This document shows, piece after piece, positions 33,950 through 45,900 of a DNA stretch of 64,000 bases. The position numbers and the translations under genes are program-made. The stretch comes from Siderastrea siderea. Taxonomy: Eukaryota; Cnidaria; Anthozoa; Scleractinia; Rhizangiidae. How positions within the stretch are numbered: position 1 is the first letter of the stretch; each line of letters starts with the position of its first letter. The stretch covers positions 42,076,069 to 42,140,068 of the forward strand of contig OZ034975.1 in assembly GCA_964030785.1 (NCBI GenBank), read 5' to 3'. Below the pieces are notes generated by a model, which saw nothing but the letters and a program-made list of their open reading frames with translations, did not search any database and was not told where the DNA came from.

Positions 33950-36281
33950 GCTATATGGTGCAGATAGAAATGTAGCAATTTTGTTACACAGCAAGCAATT
34001 GTTGTTGCGCAGTACGTCCGATAATGAAATTTATTACTGAAATGACGCAAGGCAATAAAATTACTCGATTACGTTTTACATTTTGTCAGGTAATCTTTAA
34101 CTCTTAAACAGGCCATACTGAGTTGTTAGCCCTACAAATGTCAAAGTTTGTTACGGAATTCAAGAACGAATGCACTACTACTACTTTTTCCTTTGTTACA
34201 GGTTGAAGGAGGGCTGGGTTGTAATGGTGGCGAAAATTAAAAAGCAACTACAAAAATAAGCCTTTCCCTACCCCGACGCGTTTAATTTTCGCCTCCAAAG
34301 CTATGACCTTTATCTGCTATCTTGGTGGCTGGAACAGCTTATTTTTATTCCCTAATCACCACCCTCGAAATAAGGTATTCATCTGCACCTTGTAATTGCC
34401 CTCGGCCTTGGAGCAGTACCGTAGCATGACGGGGTACGGGAATGAAAAATAATAAAGCAAACCGCTATCTCGCGAGAAACTGGTCACGCTTATGTAATTG
34501 TTAGTTCAGTGATTGACGGCCTTAAAAAATAGTACGCCTTCAATGGCTATTTCTCTGGTGCATATGTAATATGTCAAGGCCTAGCCTTGCCCTTTTGCGC
34601 GGCGAACATTCTAGGGAAAGGTCTCATACAGGGAAATAACAACAGGGGGTTGCAAAGGGGTTTTAGGTGACGCGTGATTGCCCCAAAATTAGTCGCATGA
34701 TACGTGATTGTGCCCAACTTAACCGCGTGATGCGTGACAAGATAGCGCAGCGTGATGCGTGATTTGCTATTTTAGAAGTGCGTGATGCGTGATTTACCTA
34801 TTAGATTTCCCTGATACGTAAATGCTTTCGACATTCGACAAAGCTAACATGCCAGAAGAATGGCTGAAAGAGTGTTTGAAGGAAGAGCGCAGAAATTTCC
34901 TAGAGCTATCAGTCAGACCATGTTCAGCTGCAGTTTGCAACCCTAATTAATTATATAATAAATTGGTTTATATTAGCACATATGAAATGCCACAGGGGGC
35001 CCTCACATCAAATAAGTGGACATGGATAAAAGATTGGAGTTTGCTTACCTTTGTTGCAAGTTCTTGTGTTTGATCAGGGAAGGCGGCGATGCCGAGGTCC
35101 CAGCTAGCCGGGCTGAGATTTTTCCATGTAATCGCAAAGTTGATTTTTAATGTGTGTCACAGACGTGCCGAGATCCCAGCAAACCGAGCCAGCCCGGCTA
35201 AGCGGCCCAGCCCGCCTCATGTAATCGGCCCCTTAAACGGCATTTATTGACTGAACTGCACGTTTATCAAAAGTTACGTGAAAGTCATAATAGGAATAAC
35301 CGGACAATTAAAATGAATATTTCAATACAAATTTATAATCAAAAATGCAATTTACTTTACCATGGATTCCCCACAAAGTCAACAGCTTGAGTGATGTCTT
35401 TCAACGGCAGATTTCTCTTTAAAACAACCGTCTGTTCTCAAAGAATAATTCTTCCCTTTTAGTTCTCTTAATTCCACTGTTTAAGGTCTCGAGCCTTTCT
35501 TAGGGCTTCGTCTTCCGATTTATGGTTTTTAAAAAGCGAGTCTTCATTCCGATAACGGGATGTATTTGCACTGCCTTGAAATTCACACGTGAAACGGCGC
35601 TAAGCTTTTTTGGAATCTTCTCTGACAGTGAAAAAATCTCTTCTTTCTAGGACCGTATCCCATTGGCAAAACCGCTAGAACATCTCTTCACTTTAGAAGA
35701 GCTCTAACTGCCGTTTCTCGCTCTGGTTTCAACCAAGTTCAAATCTTCTAACAGCACGTTCTCGTCAAATTACGTAACTCCCGTGGGACTTACTGTCAAA
35801 AATTAACTAATCACAATTTTGCGGCCGCTGGCGGCGGCAGAAATGAAAAGATGAGGGTCTTTCTAGCAGGCGTTCCCTCGTCCCTAGCCCCCAGTCCCCC
35901 ATTTTTCTCCCGCGTTTTTGCTCCCCTTCCCCCTCCCCGTTTACGCCTGCTATCCAGGCTATTCTCGATCACACACACTAACCGATTCACATTTTCCTTA
36001 AATGGCCTTTCAAGTTTTTAACTTTTGTGTTTTTCTATCAAGGGAAAAACAATTCGTTTGGAATTCAACATTGAGATAGGGAGAGGAGCCATTTGCAGCC
36101 TTTCCCACCGAGATAGAAAAAAGAGAACTGCTTAACGTATTTTCAAAATTAAAAAAAAATAAAGCTTGAAACTGATCATACTTTCGGAGTTGACTTCAGT
36201 TATACATTTTAAATTTAATTTTCGTTTTACTTTATTTAGCAATGCAAAACTACATAGCACTTTTCCCATTCTTTCTCTACG
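33950..36281. other. Non-coding stretch between C and the nested transposons
   Basis: No gene recognised. It contains a degenerate GCGTGATGCGTGATT tandem tract (about 34,665-34,800) and a GCCGAG/CCCAGC-rich imperfect repeat near 35,085-35,220. Confidence 0.5.
34665..34800. repeat. Degenerate tandem repeat GCGTGATGCGTGATT
   Basis: GTGATGCGTGA-type words recur five or six times at variable spacing over about 135 bp. Confidence 0.7.
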
Positions 36282-37229
36282 CAGGCCCGTAGCCAGTATT
36301 GATGACAACTGAGGCAGTTGCCTCGGTAAAACTCTTCGCTTGTTGTTAAAAACTTTAATAGAAAAAAAATTATTTAGTAATAGAACATGTTTCTGGCAGT
36401 ACGTAAAAACAGGCCAACAGTACCCTAAAACGTGATAACCTCAATAAATACTTCACTTATGTGCTGGTCGCGAGCCCAACAGTTTCTCCAGTGGGTCACT
36501 AGCATATACTGCAGTCTCCAATCTCGTTACCGATTTAAGACGTGGTCAAAATCAATAATGGGCACAGACCGCCTGAAATGTTTTGCCCTTGCATACGTTA
36601 ACCACATTACTCCAGAGCCGTTGCAAATACTTCAAAAATGGGACACCAATGGTCACAGGAGAATCGCTTTAGCTTTCTCCAAATAAAAGCAAGGCCTTAA
36701 GCAAGAGAGTACACTTCGGCAATAGTTAGGGCTGTCCACAAGTTGCTCCAATTTTCTCAAAAAGTTGCTCAAAAGTTGCTCCAAAACTCTAAAAGTTGCT
36801 CAAAAGTTGCCCCAAAATCCAAAAGTTGCTCAAAAGTTGCTTTCAATTTTTTAGTGTAAGAGATTGATTAACAACTTAAATAAAGATTTAAAGAATAGAT
36901 TTAACTTTGCATAGATATTATATACATAATTATATCATACTGACTCATCAATATTGTAAGACTGAGTCTCTCTCAACCCAAATCATAAAAATCTGATTCT
37001 CTGTATTGGCTTTCTATTACGATAACCACGTGATTGTATTCGAACAAAACAAACTTTGCCAATATGCTCATTAAATATATAAAGTTTCTCTGACATACAC
37101 GAGTGTATGCGGTATAAAACCATAGTCTTTCAATATTTACATCTTTGCGGTTGTAGTACAGAGCACTGTCCCTGTTGGTCAATGTTTTGCACCACCAGCT
37201 AGTCCTCTACAGACATATAATTCAAGATT

Positions 37230-38719
37230 TCATGTGCGCTTATTGTCATTGTAACGTAACATGACCGATGTTTCCACTGTTTCCTCTAATGCTGCCTCTT
37301 GCTGCTTGCTAAATGCATTTTGCAGCAGGCTAAACACTTGTTCAGCTGATGCTGAACTAGGCTGCACCAACAAGATCTTTTTGACTGCAGCAGACCAATT
37401 TGGGAGAGCAGCGGCATGTGTAGCCCACCACTGTACTTTGCCTTCCTCTGTTTCAATGGCTGCACCATCAGCAATGGCCAGATAGTTTGGCAGCTCTTCC
37501 ACAAGCTGTACAACTTCTGCATCAGTAATGAAACTAAATTGCTTTAGTTCCTGGACTGATGCAGCAGTTGGATGTAGTGCTTGCACCTGTATTGGGCAGC
37601 ATAAGCGTGCAGCCTTAAATTCACGGACAATATTATGGAATTGCACACTGAATTTCTGTTGGTAAAAGCGGAAGCCTGGATTGATACATGCCTTTGCTTG
37701 AGCAACTAACTGGTTGTACAATGCCATATTTCTACCTGCATGTTGGCGAGCTTTGGCCTCAGTGTTTGGATAAAATTCAATGGCTATTGCATGTGCTAAT
37801 GCGGACAAACGCTCATAGCAAGTAAATACTAAGGGACCATCCCCCTCAAGATAATAAGTTGCTTGAACAAAGTGCTTGCCCGCATCAATCATAGCAGCAA
37901 GCTCAATGTCTAAGTCTCTAGCAGTAGCTGGATCATCAAAAATCTCCAACAGGCTTGCACGGCAAACAGGAGACAGGTTATCATTTTCTCTTAGAAAGGG
38001 CTCAACATCCCCAAAAAACTCCATGACCTGATTGTGGACTTCCCATTTGCTCCACCATCTGGTTTTGGAATGAAGTCGCATTGCTGTGACAGTTCTTGTC
38101 TTCCACAACAGCCGAGCAGCTGGACTGAGAGAAAACATGGTGTTCCAACACCTAGAAAATGTGTCTAGGACACTAAATTCAAAGTGTTTCCCAACATTAT
38201 CGATTGTGTGTGAGAAACAGATGACATTAAGAATATTGGGGAAGAAAAACATAACTTGACGCAATCCAGCTTCATTTACTGATGCACCATCTCTCATTGC
38301 TGCTAGAAGATGGTTTGGTTGCATTCCATACTCCACAGCCAGGCACTGAATCAGCCTTTGAGCAAGCTCTTCTGCATTCATGCTCTTGGCTAGAATTTCT
38401 AATTTGAAAAGCCCCTGCTGTATATTCCAATCTTTGTCAATGAAGCGAACGATAATTGCCAACGCTTCTCCAAGTCTGGTGCTCCCATCAAAGATCACAG
38501 AAAAAGCACTGTTGGCAGCTATTTCGGATTTCACAAAGTCTATCTCCTTCTGACGAATCATGGGAATGAATTCTGCTAGATGGTTCCGAGATGTCAAGCG
38601 ATGACCATATTTTTCAAGAAATGGTCGCAAACTGTCGACTTTTAAAAGGGGAATACCTGCCTTCAGTAGAGCTTCCACAAGCTCATATCGATAGAGCCTC
38701 ATGTCTTCAGGTAATGCGG
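37230..38719 (-). pseudogene. hAT transposase, C-terminal 490 residues
   Basis: Open from the insertion junction (AALPEDMRLYRYELVEALL) to the stop. It contains an RNase H-like core with IFDGSTRLGEALAI, MRDGASVNEAGL and CFSHTIDNVGKHFEFS, and ends in the hAT dimerisation signature PSSASAEQVFSLLQ. In the intact protein these residues catalyse cut-and-paste transposition. The upstream reading through the minisatellite (repeated CNLQPAT) is an artefact of the insertion. No other stop or frameshift is visible in this half. Confidence 0.85.
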
Positions 38720-38735
38720 CGGAGGGTGTAAACTG

Positions 38736-38906
38736 CAGGTTGCAGGTGCAGGTTGCAGGTGTAGGTTGCAGGTTGCAGGTGCAGGTTGCAGGTTGCAGGT
38801 TGCAGGTTGCAGGTTGCAGGTTGCAGGTTGCAGGTGCAGGTTGCAGGTTGCAGGTTGCAGGTGCAGGGTGCAGGTTGCAGGTTGCAGGTTGCAGGTTGCA
38901 GGTTGC
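38736..38906. repeat. (GGTTGCA)n minisatellite, left arm
   Basis: Tandem 7-mers GGTTGCA mixed with 6-mers GGTGCA over about 170 bp, directly inside the terminal repeat. Confidence 0.95.
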
Positions 38907-39158
38907 GATTATATACATTTTTTTAAACAGAAGATGTATGATCTCTATATGGTACGTTTCTACTTAAATTTTTTCAAGAAAATCCGAATTGTTTCATTTG
39001 TAAAGAAACCTTGGTAATGAGAAACTTGAACTGGTCTAGACTCTTGGTATGAAAGTTTGCGGAACCGTTTCAATGTGTTCTCGCAGATACGCCACTCTCT
39101 CAATTTGGAATGGAAATATTAGGTGAAAGGTGCAGTTTAATCGTTAACTATTGGCGAT

Positions 39159-39581
39159 TGGCCCGATTTATACTAGAGACGGATCATCCGTCAAGACGAA
39201 TCATCTATCTAGTATAAACACGGGACGAACTATGATACGAACTATCGTTGCGTCTCGTATTTCCTCCCGTATTTACACTAGGCGGATAATTCGTCTAAGC
39301 GTGACGAAAAGGCATGGGTACAAGTCAAATCGTCACCTTGCCGATCCTGATTTTTGAGTAGTTCGTCTTCTGCCCGTATTTATACAGACAGACGGATCAT
39401 CCGTCCAGACGAATTATCCACGGTAGTTCGTCTGTCAAGACGAACTACCGTGATAGTTCGTCTGGACGGATGATCCGTCTGAAAGCCCGTATTTATACAC
39501 AGATGAATTATAAGACGAACTACCGTTCTTTGCCCAAGTTCGTCCCAGACGGATGATCCGTCTCTAGTATAAATCGGGCCA
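39159..39581. mobile_element. MITE nested in the TIR element
   Basis: Ends TGGCCCGATTTATACTAGAG and its exact complement. The interior consists of GACGGATCATCCGTC-type palindromes repeated several times. Confidence 0.88.
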
Positions 39582-40805
39582 TTATCCATTGAGGCCATAA
39601 TGGAGATCAACCGCCACCCACTTTAAATTTCCTGAAGATGCTGAGATTTTTAAGTCCGTGGAGTTGACAATTTTAGGAAAAATCACGATAGTTGTAAGTT
39701 TCGAAAACATGTTTCGACAAACTGCTGCCATCTTCAGTTCTGCAATTACCATTACATTTTCAATTGGTGTAATACATACAAGTATTAAGACAGGCGGTTT
39801 TAATAATAACAATAGAATGATTCGATCACAGGATTGTAAAGATTACAGGATCGGGCATTAATTTAACTGCTAATGTATAATGTGAACTTATTGAAATTAC
39901 CAGTAAGCTTGCATCATAAATGCAAACAAAATCCAGTTACATTAACCAACCAAAAACCAGTCACCTTGCAGAACTAAAATTAACATTTCAACTTAATTTC
40001 AATTCGATATGTTGTGCAAAGTGCAAGTGATCAAACATGCTGCACATTATTGTGTATTCGCACATTCTTGCTTAGTAAACTATAGGAACATTAAAACTAC
40101 AACCTTGAACTTTGAAATGTTTCTTTTCAGAATGTTCTTCAAACACTATTGTAAAGTAGAGCTTGAGGCCAAATTTGGAGTCAAATTCTTTTCTCGTTTG
40201 GCAATTTTGCAGCCCGTCGAGCTAGCTTTCAATTGCTATTGATACTTCGACACTGGTTCCGAAAACATGTGAGTGGTTTTTTTTTGTCTGAGGCATTTCA
40301 TTCGCTTTTATGCAAGTGCAACGTGTACATTTTTAACCACAACCGTGTGAAAGTATTAGCACTTTCACTTTTTATCCGCCACAAATTTATGCCTATTAAA
40401 GCAAGACACAGAAACGCTCGTGAAAAAATAAAATTCTTGAAACTCGTTGCTTTTGACGATGTTATCGGCTTATCACGTGTTAATCATGGGTTTTATTTGG
40501 TTCGGATTGGTGATGATATACAACAAAAATGCTGCTCTCGAACCTACAAACATGCAAAATTAAACCTGCTGAACAAAACCTGGTAAAACGGTATGACCCC
40601 ATCGGCATGACACTTCTGTCTTTGCCAAGTCTCTTTTGTTCAACGTTTGATATTCCTTCGTCCTAACTAAGCTACTTGGGAGACTTTTTTATGGCATGCC
40701 TTTTCATATAAAAAGGACAATTTTTACACAATAATTGAAGCCATTCTTACTCCATTAATTTTGTTATCCTTTAATTAACTGCTTTTTACTTTGTAATTAA
40801 CCTGC

Positions 40806-40935
40806 AACCCGCAACTTGCAACCCGCTACCTACAACCCGCAACCTACAACCTGCAACCTGCAACCTGCAACCTGCAACCTGCAACCTGCACCCTGCAACC
40901 TGCACCTGCAACCTGCAACCTGCAACCTGCAGTTT
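40806..40935. repeat. (TGCAACC)n minisatellite, right arm
   Basis: Complement of the left array, about 130 bp, degenerate at its inner end (CCCGCAACTTGCAACCCGC). Confidence 0.95.
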
Positions 40936-40946
40936 ACACCCTCCGA

Positions 40947-41403
40947 GTAATGTGGATCCTTTTACTCCTCCGCTTGTTTTTGCAAGAAGATCCTTGATAT
41001 TTTGATCTTTCTTCTTGCTTTTCTTAATATTCTCCAGCGCTTTGATGTGCTTTATGGATGATACGTGTTTCTTGACAGAACTCTTTGTTTTGGAAAGAGT
41101 TTCTCTGCAGGCGTCACATCTTAGATTTCCCGACACTGTAGTTAGGCACTGGTCTTTAAACTCGTTCACTCTATCCCACGCGGACACATTTGGATCGACT
41201 GATCCACGCACATTTCTCTTCTTTTCGGCTGGATTAGTCTGCACTTTTCTTTTCTGAGAGATACTGGCTTTTTCTGGAGTACTTAATCTAGCTCCAGCAC
41301 TAGCTGCTACTTCTAAAGGATCCGAATATTCATCATCTTCACTCGAGCTTGAATAATCACTCGGCTCCGCCATTTTGAATTTTTCAGCATATCCGCTGAC
41401 CAC
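40947..41403 (-). pseudogene. hAT transposase, N-terminal part with zinc finger
   Basis: Begins MVSGYAEKF or, at 41373, MAEPSDYSSSSEDD. After an acidic-serine region and a basic stretch comes LRCDACRETLSKTKSSVKKH followed by VSSIKHIKAL, a C2H2/BED-like zinc finger for binding transposon ends. It runs into the insertion at 40946. The codon phase at the target duplication matches that of the C-terminal half at 38719. Confidence 0.82.
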
Positions 41404-42069
41404 CTTCGGCTGCTACCACAGGCAGACCACCAGGGGAATAGTGTTTTTTGTTTACAAAAGGTATACTGATGCTTTAAATTAGAACTTGAATGGGCGGTTT
41501 TTAGTTACAAATTGCCTTAAAAAAGCAAGAAAGTTATTCAAAAAAGAAAAAAGTTGCACGAAATCTGAAAAGTTGCTCGAAGGACTAAAAGTTGCTCCAA
41601 ATCTGAAAAGTTGCTCAAAAGTTGCCGAGCAACTTATGGACAGCCCTAGCACTAGTACCGTCACCTGAACGAGATTGATATTTTTTCGTCACGAATGCTA
41701 AAACAACATTTCAGGGCTTTTAAAATTCTGAATGAAACTGTGGAAATTTTTAAGAGAAGAACTGATAACAATTATAAATGCTGTTAAAGTTAGTTTGGAT
41801 TTTGATTTTGTTTGGGGGGAAATACCACCAGGAAAACGCTAAAAATGGCATTTTCGAGCGTCTAGATTTTGAAATTTTCTGAGGGAGCATGCCCTCAGAC
41901 TCCCCCCCCCCCCCCCCCCCCAAAAGCTCGCACCTTCGGCGCTTTCGCAGTTGCCTCGGTTATCAGATAAGTCTGGCTACGGCCCCGCTCTACGTACCAT
42001 GTTTTCCAGTCTACCGTGAATGTCTCTGCACATTAACTTAAAGAATCAAACCGATTTATATAAGTTTAA

Positions 42070-42234
42070 AGGCTGGTTGCCACTTTGATCGCTGAGCAGT
42101 TTCCATATAGCCTGGTTTCCATATGATTGCTGTGATCGCTACGATAGCTAAAAAGTGGTTTCCACATGATCACAACGATTGCTGAACGACGTTTTTTCTA
42201 CGTAGCAATCGTAGCGATCATATGGAAACCAGCC
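42070..42234. mobile_element. TTAA-flanked MITE, GGCTGGTTTCC family, copy 3
   Basis: TTAA lies close to both ends (42066-42069 and 42235-42238), with GGCTGGTTGCC at left and GGAAACCAGCC at right. As in copy 2, an internal GGTTTCCATATGATTGC shows the composite structure. Confidence 0.8.
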
Positions 42235-42869
42235 TTAAGTTTTACTGATGCAGAGCCAGGTCGAGATATTTTGACAATTTTATTTTAAGTATGCCATACT
42301 TTACATCTTTACCCAAGTAAATACGAAATTTACGGTTCTGTTCAAATTACTAGCACTTTATGATTTCTCCATTGCGGTTACGTTAACCGATTGACTGATA
42401 CAGAAAAGCGCTAAACTTTGACAAAAGTTACAAATAACGATTAAAAGGCACAAGATATTTGGTCAACTTCGTCTAAGCCGGCGGACCTTTCTCTAAGACG
42501 AACACGTTCTAGTTTATCTCTACCGTACCCTTCGCATGTCACTCATTTGCTCATTTGTCACTCGTTTGCTTCATCTCTCTTTTACTGCCCATTTAGTTTA
42601 CCATATTAAGAAATCTTGGGCTCTAACTCTACAGCTAACATGACAGTGGCTAACTCGAAAGCTGTCGCTCCTTTGGCCTCTGTGCACGTACTTCCTCAAA
42701 TTACAATTTTCTTTTACGCTTTTTTACAGTAAATGGTTCTAAATGTGTTATAAAAATAATTGTTAATGTCAATGCTGCAAACAGTGTGAAATAAAGTTAA
42801 AAGATAAAAGTGGAAAGCTCCATTCAGAGTATGGTGTCATCTGAATATTCCTGTGGCTACTGAAAAAGT

Positions 42870-42953
42870 CTAAGCTTCTTGATCCTGAACGTCTTTTGGT
42901 TCACAAACAGGTGTAATGTTGTCTCTCCCAGGGTAAATTTCCACTGCGTCATT
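42870..42953 (-). CDS. Gene B terminal exon: short cytoplasmic tail with stop
   Basis: A phase 0 acceptor (TACATGTAG) opens 27 codons beginning NDAVEIYPGRDNITPV and ending at TAG (42872-42870). It aligns with the first residues of the kinase exon at 29279 (NDAVELELEN, then a TDNVAPVYEEP-like stretch), then diverges and stops before any kinase sequence. The result is a receptor without catalytic domain. Confidence 0.68.
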   Translation of the reverse strand, partial: NDAVEIYPGRDNITPVCEPKDVQDQEA

Positions 42954-45900
42954 CTACATGTATAATCAAAACCTATGTTAAAATTCTGCTTATATTAAAC
43001 AGCACCAGGAGCCATAATCGGGGACGGAGACCGTAAGCGTGGGGTCCACGCGGCCCCATCGAAAAAGACAAATGTGTTATTTTTAGAAAAAATTGCGCCA
43101 CCCTCAACGTCATAAACGCGCGTGGCTACACGCAAATTTGCGTACAACGAGGGCGTGCTGGATATGACCAAGATGGTTATAATTATTTGATATCCGGTAT
43201 GCCCGAGTACACAATTGTTTTTATTATTAAAAACGCAATCACTAATTGCTATAAAATCAAGAAAGAGAAAAAAAGAGAGAGAAACTCCGAGATAAAAGGG
43301 AACAAGAATCGATCGCGATCACATGACTGACCGAAAAAGGCGCCAAAACCTTGCGAAGTGTTGCAGCGTTTATTTGCAGAGCTGAATGAATCAATGAAAC
43401 TGCTCCGAAGTGAACGTACAAGCACAAGGTCTGGGAAAAATCTCCCAATTATGGGCTCTGAAATGTGGTACGTGTTTGATTTTTCCTGAAAATTGCTGTA
43501 ATCGTCGTTCAAAGCGGATTGAAGCTGTACGATCTCACCGTTATGGCTGCGGGCGTTCAAATGAACGAGTTTGAAATCGCTCCGCTCGCACAACGCTGAC
43601 AACGGAGCCATCATGTGTTTGTTTGATCGAACTGAAGACAGGATTAATAATTAAACTTGAACGATAATTACTACGCAGCTCACGGAAACAAGACTACGGA
43701 GGTGAGGAACATCAGAATTCACCATCTTACTTTTTAAACGCAAACCACAAAACGCAGTTTTTCTTAGTTGAGAGCCCGCCGACGGAATGGTAAAAATAAC
43801 ACTCAAACAACTGTGAAAGCGATTCAACGTATTTTACATGGCATCCGACTTGTGTCTTAATGTCTGGAGCTGCTCAAGGGAACACAGATAGAGCCACAAC
43901 GAGTACGGGTAAACCAGTGTCAATTTTGTGTGGTATAGCCAAAAAATGTCGCCTTTTCTGGTACTGGATTTGTCAAGAGAAAATAAGGGGACAGAGGGAT
44001 TCTGAGGGCGTTGGCTGGGATATGTCAATTCCACAAAAGTTATTTATAGACTGGCTTTTGAACGGAAGCCTGTTTCCCGAAACGTCCGCATCAATACCAT
44101 TTCCCTTGTTTTTCGAAGTCGTTTTCATCGACAAAACGTAAGACCACTTGGTCCGCCATTACAAGCAAAATTTTGAATGGTACTTCAAACAACAGATCGA
44201 GGTTGCCTTTATGTGGACGTCCTGAATTCAGACTTCCGTTGCAAATGGCCGTCTAAAAATAACTTTTCCGAACTTGACATATCCCAAAGCCTGGTCTGGC
44301 AGTGTCCCTCTCTGTCCCCTTATTTTCTCTTGATTTGACTAATGCTTGTCGTTCAGACTGTTGCATGATTTTTGTACTGACTCACCATAAAAAGTGTGAC
44401 AATTTTTATTAAATGCTTCTTTCCAATTTTACTGTGCTTTATTTTGTCTTGTCTCGATATTTCGGAGTCAAAGCCTTCCGAACGAAACCTGCTGTTTGTG
44501 AAATTTTAAGAACAAGTGATTGACTGGACGATGAAAGAAATTGTAAACAAAGCGCTAAATGCTTAAAATTCTATTTCTACAGTTTCTTTTCGTCCTAAGA
44601 AATCAAGCACTCTGAAACAACCTAGATTTGTGTCTCAGTGACGTTCAGTCGTAATTTCTTCTTAATTTTGCTTCGATACAAAGTGATTTTTCTCGCCGGG
44701 TTGCTGGCAGAGAAAAATAATTACACTCTGTCGTTGAAACCCTTGCCATATCCACTGCGCTATGTATCCCTTTTAGGTTCGTAAATTGCCCAGAAAGTAA
44801 TATTAAGTACTAGGGCAGCATGGAGTTTCACTTCATCTTTCTCCTTCTCATCGACGGAAGTAGGTTTTTTTTCTCTTGGTGTTTTTCCAGTTCTCTATTT
44901 TGTCGACGATTGATAACGCACCACGAGAGCATTTGATTGAAAACAAGGCCCGCTTTTCACTATTCTTGGTCTTCATTATAAACATTTCGGCCATTTCGGT
45001 AAAGGCGGGCATTATTTCAGAACACATACGCTGAGAAATCTCGACAGACATTTTCTTTGCTGACTCGGTATTTGAATATATGTTACTATTTTTCTTGCAG
45101 TGAAAAAAGTGACAACGATTTATCAGTGCGTTACTTTTCTTCAGTACGTGCTTGGAAAATCATTTTACAGTCTTTGCGGCTGCCCTTCAATCTCTGTACG
45201 TCCTCAGAGGAAGTATATATTTGAGATGTATTTTCCCTTTTTCTGCCTGATTCGCCTTCAACTGACTTTTTCGTAGTTCGACGCCATTTTTGCCCGTAAA
45301 ACGTTTCTTCCGTCTAACGGGGAAATCCTCGTCCGACATGTCCGACACATCTTCGCCACAGGATTTTTCTAAAATATTCTCACTGCCATCATCGGAATCA
45401 CTTGTATAACCCTCATATCCAGAGTCACTATCCAGAAAGTTCTCCCCAAGGGCTTGCCTCAAATTAGGAAGTGACACTGATGACAAAAATTGAATTTATT
45501 CATCTCCAACAAAGGTAATTTCCGACGCTATTTTGTTTGTTTTTCTCTGCGCGGAGTCCTCGCAACGAACACGCGCGTGTGTCACGCGCGATGGCGCAAT
45601 TTTTTCTAAAAATAGCACATTTGTCTTTTTCGATGGGGCCAACGCCAATACTGAAAATGGCAGTTAGTTACGGTCTCCATCCCCGATTATGGCTCCTGAC
45701 AGCACTACATTTGTGCAAGATAAACCAAAACTAAATATAACACCATCTTTTGTTCTGGGTTTCTCGTGCATGCGTTCGTCCACGTGTGACTAACCAAACG
45801 AACGCCAATGGTCAGTACTTTCCTGCAGTCCTGTTTAAGATGCAGTACAAGATTCATGGTTCTATCTTTAAGTCCATGATTGAAACGCTAGGTGCTACGG

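Larger units (their letters stand above)
38720..40946. mobile_element. TIR element inserted in the hAT transposase (Mutator-like duplication)
   Basis: Left end CGGAGGGTGTAAACTGCAGG and right end its inverted copy, each followed inwards by a GCAGGTT / AACCTGC array. Flanking 9-mers GTAATGCGG (38711-38719) and GTAATGTGG (40947-40955) look like a 9-bp target duplication with one mismatch. No transposase is recognised inside, so it is non-autonomous. It contains the MITE 39159-39581 and about 1.2 kb of unassigned DNA. Confidence 0.8.
36727..41648 (-). mobile_element. hAT transposon with disrupted transposase
   Basis: Ends TAGGGCTGTCCACAAGTTGC and (complement of the right end) TAGGGCTGTCCATAAGTTGC are terminal inverted repeats. 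Flanking 8-mers GCAATAGT (36719-36726) and GCACTAGT (41649-41656) differ at one base, the 8-bp duplication of hAT elements. Subterminal AAAAGTTGCTC words are repeated at both ends. It encodes a hAT transposase on the minus strand, split by the element at 38720-40946. Confidence 0.9.
36282..41987. mobile_element. Outer hAT-like shell holding the nested transposons
   Basis: Left end CAGGCCCGTAGCCAG (36282) and right end CTGGCTACGGCCCCG (to 41987) are inverted. CTCTACG repeats directly on both sides (36275-36281 and 41988-41994; eight bases if one mismatch is allowed). Inner GAGGCAGTTGCCTCGG near 36,330 and GCAGTTGCCTCGG near 41,950 are shared. Almost everything inside is a later insertion (36727-41648). 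Confidence 0.7.
43006..45698 (-). mobile_element. 2.7-kb TIR transposon with 7-bp target duplication
   Basis: Ends CAGGAGCCATAATCGGGGA and its inverted copy (one mismatch later in the arm), with similarity continuing for roughly 90 bp including GGCCCCATCGAAAAAGACAA. ACAGCAC flanks both sides (42999-43005 and 45699-45705). The interior contains minus-strand reading frames at 45486-45187 and 45051-44848 and an inner inverted repeat. The superfamily is not recognised. It sits in the intron just upstream of the gene B terminal exon. Confidence 0.85.

Noticed and set aside
37261..37522. Frames on either strand within the hAT transposase
   Set aside because: Shadow frames of the transposase C-terminus, whose own frame has clear motifs.
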